Shown: positions 1-11,391, numbered from the stretch's first letter. The stretch is 57,500 bases of DNA from Chrysomallon squamiferum (GCA_012295275.1 CM022678.1:1604186-1661685); one strand, 5' to 3'. A program made the numbers and translations. The notes: generated by a model not told the origin, from the sequence alone.

Positions 1-494
1 TAAACCACACTGTTAAAACAGGAAATAAATCATTCTGTTGTATTTTCCACCACTGATGTCTCAAGATCCTCACTGTTTGCACAGATGTCTTCATACATGT
101 TGACACACTGTTACAACAGGTGACCATTACAAATTATTCTGTTGTATTTTCCATCTAAAATGCCAGGGCACCACACTATTTTGCATAGAAAACATGATGA
201 GAAATTATCCATTTTTTCTGCTAACCCAAAGTTACAAGATGAAACCTACTGTTACAAACTGTTCTCATGTGTATCAAGGATCTGAACTGTTTGAACTGGA
301 GTCAAATGATGTCTTGATAACAACATCAGAATAACCATCTTGGTTTTAACTACATCATCATTATCACCATCATCACCAAGACCACCACCACCACCATCAT
401 CATCACTAACATGATCATTACCATGGTCACAACTATAACCGTCATCATCACCAACATGCTCATCATCATCATCATCATCACCACTACCACCACC

Positions 495-528
<34 letters not shown>

Positions 529-678
529 TCATCATCACCACCACTACCATCACCACCACCACCATCATCATCATCACTAACATGATCATTACCATGGTCA
601 CAACTATAATCATCATCATCATCATCATCATTTAATAATAATGATGATGACATCACCCTGACAACTGTCCTCACTGAC
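1..678 (-). other. Partial KIF13 intron downstream of exon g
   Basis: The intron begins at GTCAGT (678) and continues past the window edge. It holds a CAT/CAC trinucleotide region (350-637) starting about 40 nt after the donor. It also holds two related 45-50 bp segments at about 9-53 and 104-155, sharing ACACTGTTA and TATTCTGTTGTATTTTCCA-like blocks about 100 bp apart. Confidence 0.85.
350..637. repeat. CAT/CAC trinucleotide microsatellite with internal duplication
   Basis: There are long runs of CAT, CAC and CCA units. A segment reading ACTAACATGATCATTACCAT then GGTCACAACTATAA occurs twice (about 405-440 and 577-610), so the microsatellite has undergone a larger-scale duplication. Translations of this tract (poly-Asp, poly-Gly, poly-Met) are artefacts. 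Confidence 0.95.
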
Positions 679-862
679 CTGTCTAGAGCCCACTGCTGGT
701 ATTTTTTCTGGATGCTGAACTGGGTGGACGCGCTGCCCGTGGGGGTCAGTCTGCTCGTGTCAAACAGCTGCATCGGGAAGGACGGCGTCCCCGGCGACAT
801 CAGCTGGTTGCGTAGCTGCTGCATTTGTTTCTCGTACATCTGCCTCTGCCTGTCTAGAGCCT
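679..862 (-). CDS. KIF13: KIF13-like kinesin-3, exon g: coiled coil and low-complexity linker
   Basis: This exon has 184 bp, starting in phase 1 (AG completes Glu) and ending in phase 2. The acceptor is TTGACAG ending at 863 and the donor GTCAGT from 678. It encodes EALDRQRQMYEKQMQQLRNQ, then LMSPGTPSFPMQLFDTSRL, TPTGSASTQFSIQKK and YQQWALDR. The ALxxQRxMYExxxxQLRxQLSP pattern and the closing WA..R match the KIF13 coiled coil before the KIF13-type central domain. The exon begins and ends with the same 13 bp, GGCTCTAGACAGG, which encodes ALDR both times. Later exons lie beyond position 1. Confidence 0.94.
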
Positions 863-1702
863 CTGTCAAATATAAAAATAAAATAAAAATAAGATATAAA
901 ATTAAATTAAAATTAAATTAAAAATAAAATAAGATATAAAATAAAATAAGATATAAAATAAAATTAAAATTAAATTAAAAATAAAATAAGATATAAAATA
1001 AAATTAAAATATATATGTTGGTTTAATTAACTTTCTGTACTTTTGTCTGAAACCAATACATATCCACTGATTTATTCAATTTGAAATTTTAAATAGTATT
1101 TTCAGCAAGATCTGACTCCCAAAAAACACAACAACAAGAACAAAACCAACTAAATCAGAGACAACAAAAACAAAACAATAAATAATAATAATAATATTAA
1201 TAATAATCATAATAATAATAATAATAAAAATTAAACTGTCATATAAAGAAACAAACAAAGAAAACAAAATAAAGTTTCAAAATATATATATATATATATA
1301 TATATATTCATATTCCTAAAATCATAATTTATCTATATTTTTCAGCTTCCAGAAAACATAATAAAAATAATTTCAATGATTTTTCAAAAGTTTATCACTG
1401 AAAATTACATAAAAGACGTTTTTAATAATATATATTCCACCGTAATAATTCCTCTTCTTTTCAAACTTTAAAGCTTTCTAACAAACTGTAAAAAGCAGAA
1501 CATTACTCTATGTCCTGACTTTGTGAAAAACCCTAGAAGCAGATGATACTCCACATCTTCATTTCTACACTCTACATTTAGAGAACAAACGTACAGCAAA
1601 CACACTGAAAGAAGTTCTCAGTCTCTGCTGCTATCCTGGCTGTTTGTTTAAAGAGTAAAGGCTGGTTTCAAAGAGCTGAGGAGTGCTGGGAGTGGGTTTT
1701 AC
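863..1702 (-). other. KIF13 intron f-g (840 bp)
   Basis: This is a phase-1 intron bounded by GTAAAA and TTGACAG. It contains an AAAAT/AGATATAAAAT tandem region (about 872-1012) next to the acceptor, an AAT tract (1168-1226) and a (TA)n run (about 1281-1307). The rest is AT-rich. Confidence 0.93.
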
Positions 1703-1840
1703 CTTGTTTGTCTTCTTCGTACTGCTTCTCTATGGCGCCGATTGCTTCCTGGATGGGGTCGTTGCCGAGCTCCTGCATCATCAGCTCCTGCTGCGCAAAG
1801 TCGTAGTCAATGGGAGTCTCAGGCTCTGTGGTCTGTGGAC
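1703..1840 (-). CDS. KIF13: KIF13-like kinesin-3, exon f: post-FHA linker and coiled coil
   Basis: This exon has 138 bp, starting in phase 1 (GT completes Ser with the previous exon) and ending in phase 1. The acceptor is GTTGCAG ending at 1841 and the donor GTAAAA (weak) from 1702. It encodes PQTTEPETPIDYDFAQQELM, then MQELGNDPIQEAIGAIEKQ and YEEDKQ. The D(Y/F)xFAQxEL block followed by a NDP(I/V)Q...EKQYxEEK-like helix matches the region after the FHA domain in KIF13A/B as I know them. This exon, with exon g, is the main reason for calling KIF13 rather than KIF1. The upstream polypyrimidine tract is supplied by a (TGT)n microsatellite. Confidence 0.94.
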
Positions 1841-1845
1841 CTGCA

Positions 1846-2077
1846 ACAGCAACAACAACAACGGTAACAACTACAACAACAACTGTAACAACAACTACAA
1901 CAACAACAACAGTAACAACAACTACAACAACAACAACAGTAACAACAACAACTGTAAAATTAAAAATAATAAAAATAATAATAACAGTAATAATAACAAT
2001 AGTAATAGTAACAATAACTAATAATAATAACAGTAATCATAATAATAATTATAATATCAATAATAATAATAATAACA

Positions 2078-2149
<72 letters not shown>

Positions 2150-2158
2150 GTAATATAA
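1846..2158. repeat. ACA/AAT trinucleotide microsatellite abutting splice acceptor
   Basis: (ACA)n with GTAACA interruptions grades into (AAT)n. On the gene strand it reads TGTTGTTGTTGCTGTTGCAG at the exon f acceptor, so the repeat itself forms the polypyrimidine tract. Confidence 0.95.
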
Positions 2159-2842
2159 TGATAATAATTTATATTACAAAATAAAAACCATGAATTTAAT
2201 AAAGCTGGATCTAAAAATAATCTCTATTTAAACACCAAAACTCATACAAAAATACATCTATAAACATACACATACATACATACATATATATATATACATA
2301 TGTATGTATATATATATATGCATAGCCACGCATATGTATATTCTCGTTCTCTCTATAATTCACACACACACACACACTTTCACATTCTTTGTAACTGACA
2401 TATATAAACACACACACTTACCCTGTCCATCAACGATTTAAAAACAGAACATGACCAAAACAACCAAAACACCACAAAACTGAACAACCTAAAACTTACC
2501 TAAAAGCCAGCATACGACATCTTCAAAACAATTCCCACATCTTTCAATAACCAGAAAACACAATAATAATCATTTCCACCAGAATCATCCAATCATTCTC
2601 AAAGTGTTATCACTGATAAAACTACAAGATCATGATGTTATGTACAATACAAATATAGAAAAGCCTATTATCCAGAGTCTGTGAACAGAAGACATCTTCC
2701 TCTGCACTGTTGTAATAAAAGTTTTATCAGCTATTACCAGTGACCATGTCTATCTGTACTCTGTGCTACATGTGAGTGTAATTTTACAAAGAGCAGAGAA
2801 CCATGAACAGAACTACACTGTAATTATCTCCTCTTGGCAGCC

Positions 2843-2922
2843 AGACAGTGATTATATCTTGTACATTCAGTAATGATGCAGTTCACCATATCATTTATAT
2901 AAATATATAGAGTTACACACAG

Positions 2923-2963
<41 letters not shown>

Positions 2964-3123
2964 ACACACACACACAGTGATTAGATCTTGTACATTCAGT
3001 AATGATGCAGTTCAACGTATCATTTATATAAATATATAGTTACATGATTAGATCTTGTACATTCAGTAATGATGCAGTTAACCATATCATTTATATAAAT
3101 ATATAGAGTTACACACGAAACAC
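2843..3123. repeat. ~80-bp tandem repeat with CA tracts, 3 copies
   Basis: Each copy contains TCTTGTACATTCAGTAATGA, then TGCAGTT and CATATCATTTATATAAATAT. The first and second copies are separated by an expanded (CA)n tract (about 2921-2977). Confidence 0.9.
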
Positions 3124-4069
3124 ACGCATATACAGATATACACACTGACTTAAGCATATCAAATAATTATAATAATCAAAATACTTAAATACACATGTGT
3201 AGAATAACCACAACCAAATACACACAGACACACACACACACACAAATATGGACAAACAAACACATACTAACACACACAGTTAAAAAATAGTTTTTGCTTA
3301 AAAATATGTTCAGTTTCCTACAGAATGATAACTTTCTTATTTCTATTTTTTTTTCTTATGTTTATATGTGTGTACACACACACACACACACACATCTTCC
3401 TCTATTTCTCATTTATATTTTGATATTTAAAACAAATAAAGATAAATAAAAGTTTAAAAAATAAAAACAAATAGTCATTGTGACCAAAAACAATAAATAT
3501 AAAAAAATTTTTAGTGAAAACAGAGTAACAATAATTAATAGAAATAACCTTCCCCTATTATGTCACAAAAAATCCCCCCAAAACATTAATATAAAATAAA
3601 AATAAAAAAAAAATAAAAAGAAAATAAAGGGGAAAAAAAGATGGAAAAAAAACCACAGAATCTTACAGACATTTAAAAAAAGTAACATTAACATTAATCT
3701 TGTACAAAGTGTACGACTTCTTAATCTGATTGTTCTAAACTTTCTCTAATCTAATCAGGAGGGCAAAACTTGTGTAACCAGACACACACACACACTTGTA
3801 ACCAGACACACAGACAACTTATAACCAGACACAGACAACTTGTAACCAGACACAAACGCGAGCTGTAACCTCTCACATTAGTCTGTATCAGAAAGCAAAA
3901 CCAGGAACTCAGTCTGGTAACCTTTAATCTCAGGAGAGCTCTGTTTTACATCAAACATGTTTTTTTTTTTCTGTTTCTGTTTGTAGTAGTTAAAGAAAAG
4001 GAAAAATAAAACTTTTCTGTGTTTGTGTGGTTTAAGTGATACTGCAATTTAGTTACTGTTTAACAAACA

Positions 4070-4375
4070 AAATAAAACAGAATAAAACAGAACAAAACAA
4101 AATAAAATAAAATAAAATAAAATAAAATAAAATAAAATAAAATAAATAAATAAATTAAAAAGTAAATAAACAACTACAATATAAATAAATAAATAAATAA
4201 ATAAATAAACATATAAATAAATAAAACCTAAACAAATAAAATATAAATAAATAAATAAATAAAAAATAAATAAAATAAAATCTAAACAAATAAATAAACA
4301 AATTAAATATAAATAAAAATATAAAAACAATAAAAAAATAAATAAAACATAAACAAATAAATAAAGAGGTATGTA
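4070..4375. repeat. AAAAT/AAAT microsatellite
   Basis: AATAAAATAAAAT and (AAAT)n runs fill the segment, with minor interruptions. No coding potential apart from repeat translations. Confidence 0.95.
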
Positions 4376-4599
4376 AGTAAATGAATTATTACTGTCATTA
4401 GTGTCAATAACAATAACAAAAAAGTTTGTTAACAAACATGGCTGCCCTGCACCTCTGTATACAGGCCAGTGTGACAGCTGACACAGAGGTAATTAAAACT
4501 CATCTCCAGAGAGAGTCTGTATGTCTGTCACTGTGTTATCTGCCACACCGAGGTGAAAGTCAACAAATATACATTATCATCTTGTCATCCTAACTTAAT

Positions 4600-5050
4600 T
4601 AAATTTCTCACTTTTTGTCTTTATTTAATTTTATTTTTTAGTTTTAAATATTTTTTTTTCTCCTTTTTTTTTTTTTCATTTCACTTTTAATATTTTTAAT
4701 TTTTCGTTCTGGAAGTGTTTCCTTTAATTTCCTATTAGGTTTTTTTTGTTGTTTTTGTAAAATTTTTATCTTGATATTTTTCTCTTTTTTCTTTTATATT
4801 CCATTTTTTTTTTTTAATTTATTTAATTATTTACTTTAGAATTTTTCGCTGTTTTTTTTTTTTCTGCTTTTTTTTATATATAATTATTTACTTTTTTCAT
4901 TTTAATAATTTTATTTTAAATATTACATTAAATAAATAAATAAATAAATAAATTATTTAAATAAATAAATAAAATTTTAGTATATTATTTTTTTAAATTT
5001 ATTTTAATTATTTATTCAGTTTTTAAATATTATTTAGTAGTTGCAAAATT
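4600..5050. other. T-rich and AAAT-rich intronic stretch
   Basis: The segment is a mixture of T runs and (AAAT)n (about 4929-4975) with no genes, dyads or longer repeats that I can define. Confidence 0.8.
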
Positions 5051-5198
5051 AATGAAAGATTAACTAAGTGGATTACTGAAGTATTTAAATGTAACTGATT
5101 TTGTTAGTATATGCTATGTAAGTAAATAAAACAGTAATTTTATGAAACTAAGTGAATTTTAAATTAATAAATCAATCAGTTAACACAAGGTAAATGAG

Positions 5199-5238
5199 TT
5201 GTTTTTGGTAGGTTTTGGAGTTTAAGCGGAAGAGAAAA
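5199..5238 (-). repeat. Diverged extra copy of exon e end
   Basis: Plus-strand TAGGTTTTGGAGTTTAAGCG at 5209-5228, followed by GAAGAG, parallels TAGGTTTTGGACAGTTCAAG and CGGAAGAA at the true exon end. The match extends into exon sequence (codons for FFRL) that the 37-bp units do not contain. A further, more worn unit sits at about 5258-5300. Confidence 0.7.
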
Positions 5239-5340
5239 ATAAAATAAAAAAAATAAAAAATAACTGTTAAGTTTTTGCAGATTTTTGTCAGTTAAGCAAG
5301 CAAAGAAAAATAAGAAATAAATGAACAAGTAAATAAATAA

Positions 5341-5890
5341 ATTACTCACTGTTTGTAGGTTTTGGACAGTTAAATAAGTTACTCACTGTTTGTAGGTTTT
5401 GGACAGTTAAATAAGTTACAGTTTGTAGGTTTTGGACAGTTAAATAAATTACTCACTGTTTGTAGGTTTTGGACAGTTAAATAAGTTACTCACTGTTTGT
5501 AGGTTTTGGACAGTTAAACAAGTTACTCACTGTTTGTAGGTTTTGGACAGGTAAACAAGTTACTCACCATTTGTAGGTTTTGGACAGTTAAATAAGTTAC
5601 TCACTGTTTGTAGGTTTTGGACAGTTAAACAAGTTACTCACTGTTTGTAGGTTTTGGACAGTTAAACAAGTTACTCACTGTTTGTAGGTTTTGGACAGTT
5701 AAACAAGTTACTCACTGTTTGTAGGTTTTGGACAGTTAAACAAGTTACTCACTGTTTGTAGGTTTTGGACAGTTAAACAAGTTACTCACTGTTTGTAGGT
5801 TTTGGACAGTTAAACAAGTTACTCACTGTTTGTAGGTTTTGGACAGTTAAACAAGTTACTCACTGTTTGTAGGTTTTGGACAGTTAAATA
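5341..5890 (-). repeat. 37-bp minisatellite carrying exon end and 5' splice site, 15 copies
   Basis: Read on the gene's strand, each unit contains AACTGTCCAAAACCTACAAA plus CA (identical to the last 22 nt of exon e), then GTGAGTAAC and about 6 nt of spacer. There are 15 intronic copies in direct tandem with the true exon end, all with small variants: one lacks a CTCACT segment near 5417, one reads CCAT at 5569, and several have AAATAAG instead of AAACAAG. Fourteen of them keep an intact exon/donor boundary or a near match. The true exon donor reads GTAAGT. Confidence 0.97.
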
Positions 5891-5900
5891 AGTTACTTAC

Positions 5901-6013
5901 TGTTTGTAGGTTTTGGACAGTTCAAGCGGAAGAAATGGTTGTTTCCCCACAAGATTCTGTCTCCATGTTTAACTCTCGTTTTCTCTCTTATCAGAGACCC
6001 ATTTACACACGTT
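5901..6013 (-). CDS. KIF13: KIF13-like kinesin-3, exon e: FHA domain, part 3
   Basis: This exon has 113 bp: 1 nt completing a split Arg codon, 37 codons, then 1 nt of a split Ser codon. The acceptor is TTTCAG ending at 6014 and the donor GTAAGT from 5900. It encodes TCVNGSLIREKTRVKHGDRI, then LWGNNHFFRLNCPKPTN. The TCVNG and HGDRIxWGxNHxFRxNxPK motifs are the diagnostic end of the kinesin-3 FHA domain; NG and GDRI sit in the phosphopeptide-binding loops of FHA folds. The last 22 nt of the exon, coding for NCPKPTN, are repeated 15 times with their splice donor in the following intron (5341-5890). Reading past the true donor meets an in-frame TAA at once, so misuse of a downstream copy would truncate the protein. 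Confidence 0.96.
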
Positions 6014-6270
6014 CTGAAACAAAACAAACAAACAAATAAATAGAAACATTTAAACAAAATACATAAATAAATATATAAATACACAAATAATAAACAGGTT
6101 TAATAAATAACACATAAATTTAAAAAATGAAAAAAATAAGTAAAATAAATAATGTGACAATAATATAATATAATTAATTAATAACAATAAATAAATAAAA
6201 GACAAAATAATATTAACAATAATAATAGTAACAACAATATTAAAAAATATATATATAAAAATATATATAA

Positions 6271-6271
6271 A

Positions 6272-6328
<57 letters not shown>

Positions 6329-6329
6329 T
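6271..6329. repeat. (AAT)n microsatellite
   Basis: About 19 AAT units are uninterrupted, near the 3' end of intron d-e on the gene strand. Confidence 0.97.
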
Positions 6330-6479
6330 GATAAATAACAAACAGCCATATATCCAGATATACATTATCCACTATATTTTCTGATCAACAAAACATACAT
6401 AAACAACATATTTGTTCATAAACCAAAAAAAGAGACTTCACAACTAATCTGTAAAATCACACTGAATATAACAGAAAAA

Positions 6480-6775
6480 ATAACTCTAGTTGTTTATGTG
6501 AAAACAAGATAAAATAACTCTAGTTGTTTATGTGAAAACAAGATAAAATAACTCTAGTTGTTCAGTTGTTCAAAATGTGTTTAAAAGATAAAAAACTCTT
6601 GCTGTTTATTTAAGTCCTGTTTATGTGAAAACAAGATAAAATAACTCTTGCTGTTTATATGAAAACAAGATAAAAAAACTCTTGCTGTTTATGTGAAAAC
6701 GAGATAAAATAACTCTTGCTGTTTATGTGAAAACAAGATAAAATAAGTCTTGTTTATGTGAAAACAAGGTAATAG
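6480..6775. repeat. ~34-bp minisatellite, about 8 imperfect copies
   Basis: The unit is approximately AAAATAACTCTAGTTGTTTA followed by TGTGAAAACAAGAT. Variants have CTTGCTG instead of CTAGTTG, and some copies are shortened. Confidence 0.9.
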
Positions 6776-7109
6776 ATTTTGTCAGAAGACTGAATTATGA
6801 AATGAGTGAGAGAATGACAATATAAAAACAGTGATGTAATTAGTGATAAACACAGTTAATTGAACAACTGGGACTGGGTGTGAAAAGCAAGCTGGAAGTC
6901 TTAGTTGTGTAAAATGTTTTACACAGCAAACAATATCACAGTTATTACATACCTTAATAATATTAAAAACAGTTACTGTAATTATTATTTGTTTGTTTTA
7001 TTACTTTATAATTTTATTCATGTTATTTTATTTTTATTTTTTTTTACTCTTGTTGTTGTTGTTGTCATTTCCTTATCATTATTGTTATAATTATTATTAT
7101 TAAATAAAG

Positions 7110-7320
7110 CTGACAGAGTGTGTGAATGTATTTATTTGTGTGTATGTAAGAGTGCATAAGTTTGAATGTACTTGTGAACGTGTGTTGTGTGTTTGTTGTG
7201 TGTGTGTGTGTGAGTTTAAATACACACAGGTATTTATGCTTATATCTGCAAGTGTACATGTACACACTGTGTATGTAGCTGTGTTAGTACATGTGTGTTT
7301 CTGTGTTTGTATGTGTGAAA
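7110..7320. repeat. Degenerate TG-rich tract
   Basis: The segment has scattered TGTGTG/GTGTATGT runs with heavy interruption, probably an old CA/TG microsatellite. The overlapping open frames on both strands are repeat artefacts. Confidence 0.75.
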
Positions 7321-7409
7321 GAAAAGACACAGAGAAAAGGTCCCCTAAAACAAAATCCATACAAGAATATCAGCTAAATGTTTGACATCCAATAGGAAAC
7401 ATAACTAAC

Positions 7410-7440
<31 letters not shown>

Positions 7441-7455
7441 AATTCCACAGATTGA

Positions 7456-7740
7456 CATACAACTGATGAATGACATAAAACTCCCAAACAGCCTTGAAGG
7501 AAGAAATAAAGAGAGAAAATGTTACCTGAAACGTTCTTGTGGAATAAACTATGAAGCTGGTAGCGAAGTGACACACATAATTCAAACAGCTATTGATCCA
7601 CAGAACACAGATGTGAACAACAATGCTCTGTTCAAACCTACATCTGCCCATGTGTTCTTAAAGGGAGCCACTCAGTTGTTTTGTTACAGTCCACCCAGAA
7701 CAGAATAAAAAAACCTGTCTGCCTCTGTGACACTCCGAGT
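7456..7740. other. Mixed-complexity island, unknown
   Basis: This is an island of non-repetitive sequence between an (AAAT)n run and AT-rich filler. It has an 80-codon plus-strand frame (7466-7708, with CGINYEAGSEVTHIIQ and CYSPPRTE) that I do not recognise, and no convincing splice context on that strand. It could be a fragment of an old mobile element or a conserved noncoding segment. Confidence 0.35.
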
Positions 7741-8068
7741 GTATTGATTATTTCTTATATCATTGACTGTCATCACTTTTTTTTGAATGTCAGATTTTAC
7801 TTTTTTTTATATATATATATTTTTTAGTGGTCGTTTGGTAGTCAAATGTGTGGTGTACATCACTGGTATACTTCACTGGAACACATCCATTAATTTTCTA
7901 TCGTTATTATAATTTGTATTTTTTTTTTTGTAATTGTGTGTTTGTTTAATGACAACTCAGCATATAAAATAAAACTTTAATGTTTGTCGTTCAAAGGTAA
8001 AACAAAAACCCATAAATATTTAAAAGTAAGTCAGATGTAAATAGCTGACTTAAAACACATAAACTCTC

Positions 8069-8183
8069 TCACACACACACACAGACATACACAAAGACAT
8101 ACACACTTACACACACACACACAGACATACACACAGAGATACACACACACACTACACACACACACACACACACACACACAGAG

Positions 8184-8247
<64 letters not shown>

Positions 8248-8270
8248 ATACACACACACACACACACACA

Positions 8271-8312
<42 letters not shown>

Positions 8313-8425
8313 ACACACAGGGACACGGACACAGAGACACACAGACACACAAAGACACACTCACACACACACACATGCACACACAGAGACACATACACCC
8401 TTTCTCTTACACACACACACACACT
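8069..8425. repeat. (AC)n microsatellite, interrupted
   Basis: About 350 bp of ACACAC with GAGACAC, CAGACAC and CATACAC interruptions. The Cys/Val-rich open frames here are repeat translations. Confidence 0.97.
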
Positions 8426-8633
8426 ATACTGAAAAATAAATGTAATAGCTGCAGACACTTAAAATTTCTTATTAAAAATAAAAAGATAAAATCAGTTAAA
8501 TTTATTACAAAATGCTGTGGCTTTTAAAAAATCAATATAAAACGTGGATGAAATCTAAATGACTCTTATCACCTCCTCATTACAAAATACACATATCAAC
8601 CCAGTATCTGCATCTCATACAAACACTAGATAA

Positions 8634-8634
<1 letters not shown>

Positions 8635-8671
<37 letters not shown>

Positions 8672-8780
8672 AAAATAAAATAAAATAAATAAAAAAAAAA
8701 AAAAATAAAAAAATAAATAAATAAATAAATAAATAAAATAAAAAAAAAAAAAAAAAAAAAAAAATAAAAATAAAAAAACC
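8635..8780. repeat. Poly(A)/AAAT tract
   Basis: Long A runs alternate with AAAT units. No target-site duplication or upstream retroposon body is visible. Confidence 0.95.
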
Positions 8781-10255
8781 TTAAAAAAAAACCTGTTTCA
8801 TGTCTACACAATCCTCATAAAAAAAAACATCCCCCCCCAAAAAAAAACACACCAAAAAAAAAAACAAATCCCTTGAATACAAATACAAAACAATTGTCTA
8901 ACTCACAGAACAGAATGACCACAGTCAGCGTTTACTTTGTGATTTCAACACACAAACTTTTACCTCAACAAGACACACATTTTCCACAATGTCACAATAT
9001 GCTTTTCAAAATTTTTATATTCACAGTAACCCAGATTAAAGTTTGATTAATCAGAAACTGTTCGAGTGAAATGCACTGAAAAACTGCGTCTGTGGTATGA
9101 AAGTATTAGCACAATTAACTTCAAACTTTTTAATATAATGTATTGATTTTGTAAATGTAAATACAAATGAATATTCAAATATATATATATAAAATTAACC
9201 AAAAAAAATTAAAAAATAAATAAATTACTGTTATATATTTTTTTTTATACTTTCATACATTCAGAGAAAAGATATAAAGAATAAATAAATGAATACATAT
9301 ATACATCTATTTTTCATTTAAACAAATCCACTTAATTATATACAGTGATAGAAAATACACAAAAATTACTTTAATTATGTTGATTTTTATATTATTATTC
9401 ATTTATTTACTTTTTTTGTTGTTGTAAATACCCAAATATTATAAATATCAGAATGAATGACTTCTGTATTTCACAGAAACTTACACAGTATTGACAGACA
9501 CACACACACATTGATCCACCCACTCTCACTGACTAACACACATGTAAACCTCACTGCAGTCAGCAGACCATTGTATCATGTTACTTCTGTAATTTAAAAC
9601 TTAACTGAATGACTCAAACATAATCTGTTTTGAATTAACCACAGAAATCAAAAACACTGCACTTGTTTCACCTTCCTTTCGCTCTCTCTCTCTGAGTGTG
9701 TGTGTGTGTGTGTGCGTGTGTGTGTGTGTTTGTGTTTATTAACTATATCTCTCTCTCTCTGTTTCAGTCTTGTTTTCTCTCTGTTTCAGATGACAAAATT
9801 AGTCACCACTCTTCTACTGTGTGTTTGTTAAACATGAGAGTATAAAAACTTTCTATGTACACAAACCAGTGATTATAAAACAATACAATTAACCTGTAAA
9901 TACTTGAGTATGTTTACTCACCACTGTACCAGTTCAGATTTTAAATTCCACAGTATCTATAATGTCCACTCCAGTGATCACAGTGTATAACAGAACATAC
10001 ACTACATCACATTTTCATGTTCTGTGTTGTTGGCTGTTGACGATTTTTACTATATTTAAAATTTCTGCCAACAGACAGTAACAAAAGCCCATCTTAAAAT
10101 GAAGAATTTTTTTTATAAAGATTTCAACATTATTATGAACAAAATTTACTTTACCTTTTAAATCAATGAAAATTTATAATAAACTCCAAAGTTTTGAAAT
10201 CCGAAACAACAATTTAAAATGTTCCAGTCTTGTAAATTCTACAATATATTAAACA

Positions 10256-10575
10256 CTGTCTGGTTTCTTCTCTAGTGTATCTGTGACCTCGCAACTCAGT
10301 CTGCACAGAAATACAATTCTGAGATGTCTGGTTGGTTAGGATGGTTTCTACTCTAGTGTATTTGTAACTATCTAACATATGGAAGTTAATAACATAGATT
10401 TTAACTTTCTGGTTTCTTCTCTGGTGTATTTGTAATCACACAAACTGATAAGTAATGCAAGATGTCAGCTTCATTAGGATGGTTTCTGCTCTAGTGTATT
10501 CATCACTGCATAAACACAGAAGTAAGTAACAAGCAGATTTTTAACTTGCTGGTTTCTTCTCTAGTGTATCAGTGT
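10256..10575. repeat. Higher-order repeat of CTGGTTTCTTCTCTAG type
   Basis: Two alternating subunits, CTGGTTTCTTCTCTAGTGTA and GGATGGTTTCTACTCTAGTG, occur at about 10258, 10341, 10408, 10478 and 10548. This gives a dimer of about 140-150 bp repeated two and a half times. Confidence 0.8.
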
Positions 10576-10909
10576 TAGCACGTCAGTCAAGTAATAAGAG
10601 TTTTAAGATACAGATGTTTAATCCTTTTATTCCTGGCACAGATAACAATTACATGCCAGACCAGAGCTGAATGGATTTGTAAAATAATCCAGACTTGAAT
10701 GTAATCCTGTTCACAATGACAGTGGTAGGAAAGAGAGAAAAAAATTAAAAAAAAGTTGTAAAGCCAAGCTCAGACAGATAGTCAGGATACAAATAATAAT
10801 TTAATTAACCTTTCTGTTCCACTCTGTGACAGCTCTGAAAACCTCGAAGTTTAGCTCACAATCCAGTGTGGTCTGAATAGACAGTTTAACTAGGTGGACT
10901 CAATACAAA

Positions 10910-11055
10910 GTTGTAACAGAATACACAAGATGGTCTGAATATACAGGTTTACAGAATACACACGATGGTCACAATACACAGTTTTACAGAATACACAAGA
11001 TGGTCACAATACACAGGTTTACAGAATAAACAAGATGTCACAATACACAGTTTTA
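10910..11055. repeat. ~36-bp minisatellite, about 4 copies
   Basis: The unit is approximately CAGAATACACAAGATGGTCA followed by CAATACACAGTTTTA, with length variants. Confidence 0.88.
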
Positions 11056-11325
11056 CGGAAAGTACTCTGAGTAGTGTTTTGAAAACATTCCTACGAATCC
11101 TTATTTTCTACTCAGTGCACTTACAGAAAACACAGACTTCAGCTTAACACAAAACAAGTGTATGGATAATTGTGTGTTTTGGGTGTGATGTGTGTAAGTA
11201 ATTTCTCAATGTAGGTTAAATAACAGATTCTGTTTCCTTGTGCAGGTGACATTTGTAATTTGACACCAGGGTCAGTGTAAGTATGTACTGTAAACCATTT
11301 AAAATCTGACAAATACCAGATATAT

Positions 11326-11328
<3 letters not shown>

Positions 11329-11391
<63 letters not shown>

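Larger units (their letters stand above)
1841..5900 (-). other. KIF13 intron e-f (4.1 kb)
   Basis: This is a phase-1 intron bounded by GTAAGT and GTTGCAG. Its first 550 nt are the exon-derived 37-bp minisatellite; then come AAAT tracts, T-rich sequence at 4600-5050, an 80-bp repeat at 2843-3123, and an ACA/AAT trinucleotide tract that runs right up to the acceptor. 3130-4060 is AT-rich with small CA and A runs and nothing else visible. Confidence 0.93.

Noticed and set aside
7466-7708. 80-codon plus-strand frame and overlapping minus-strand frame ending near a GTAACA step
   Set aside because: No family resemblance and no consistent splice sites. I kept it only as an island of unknown nature.
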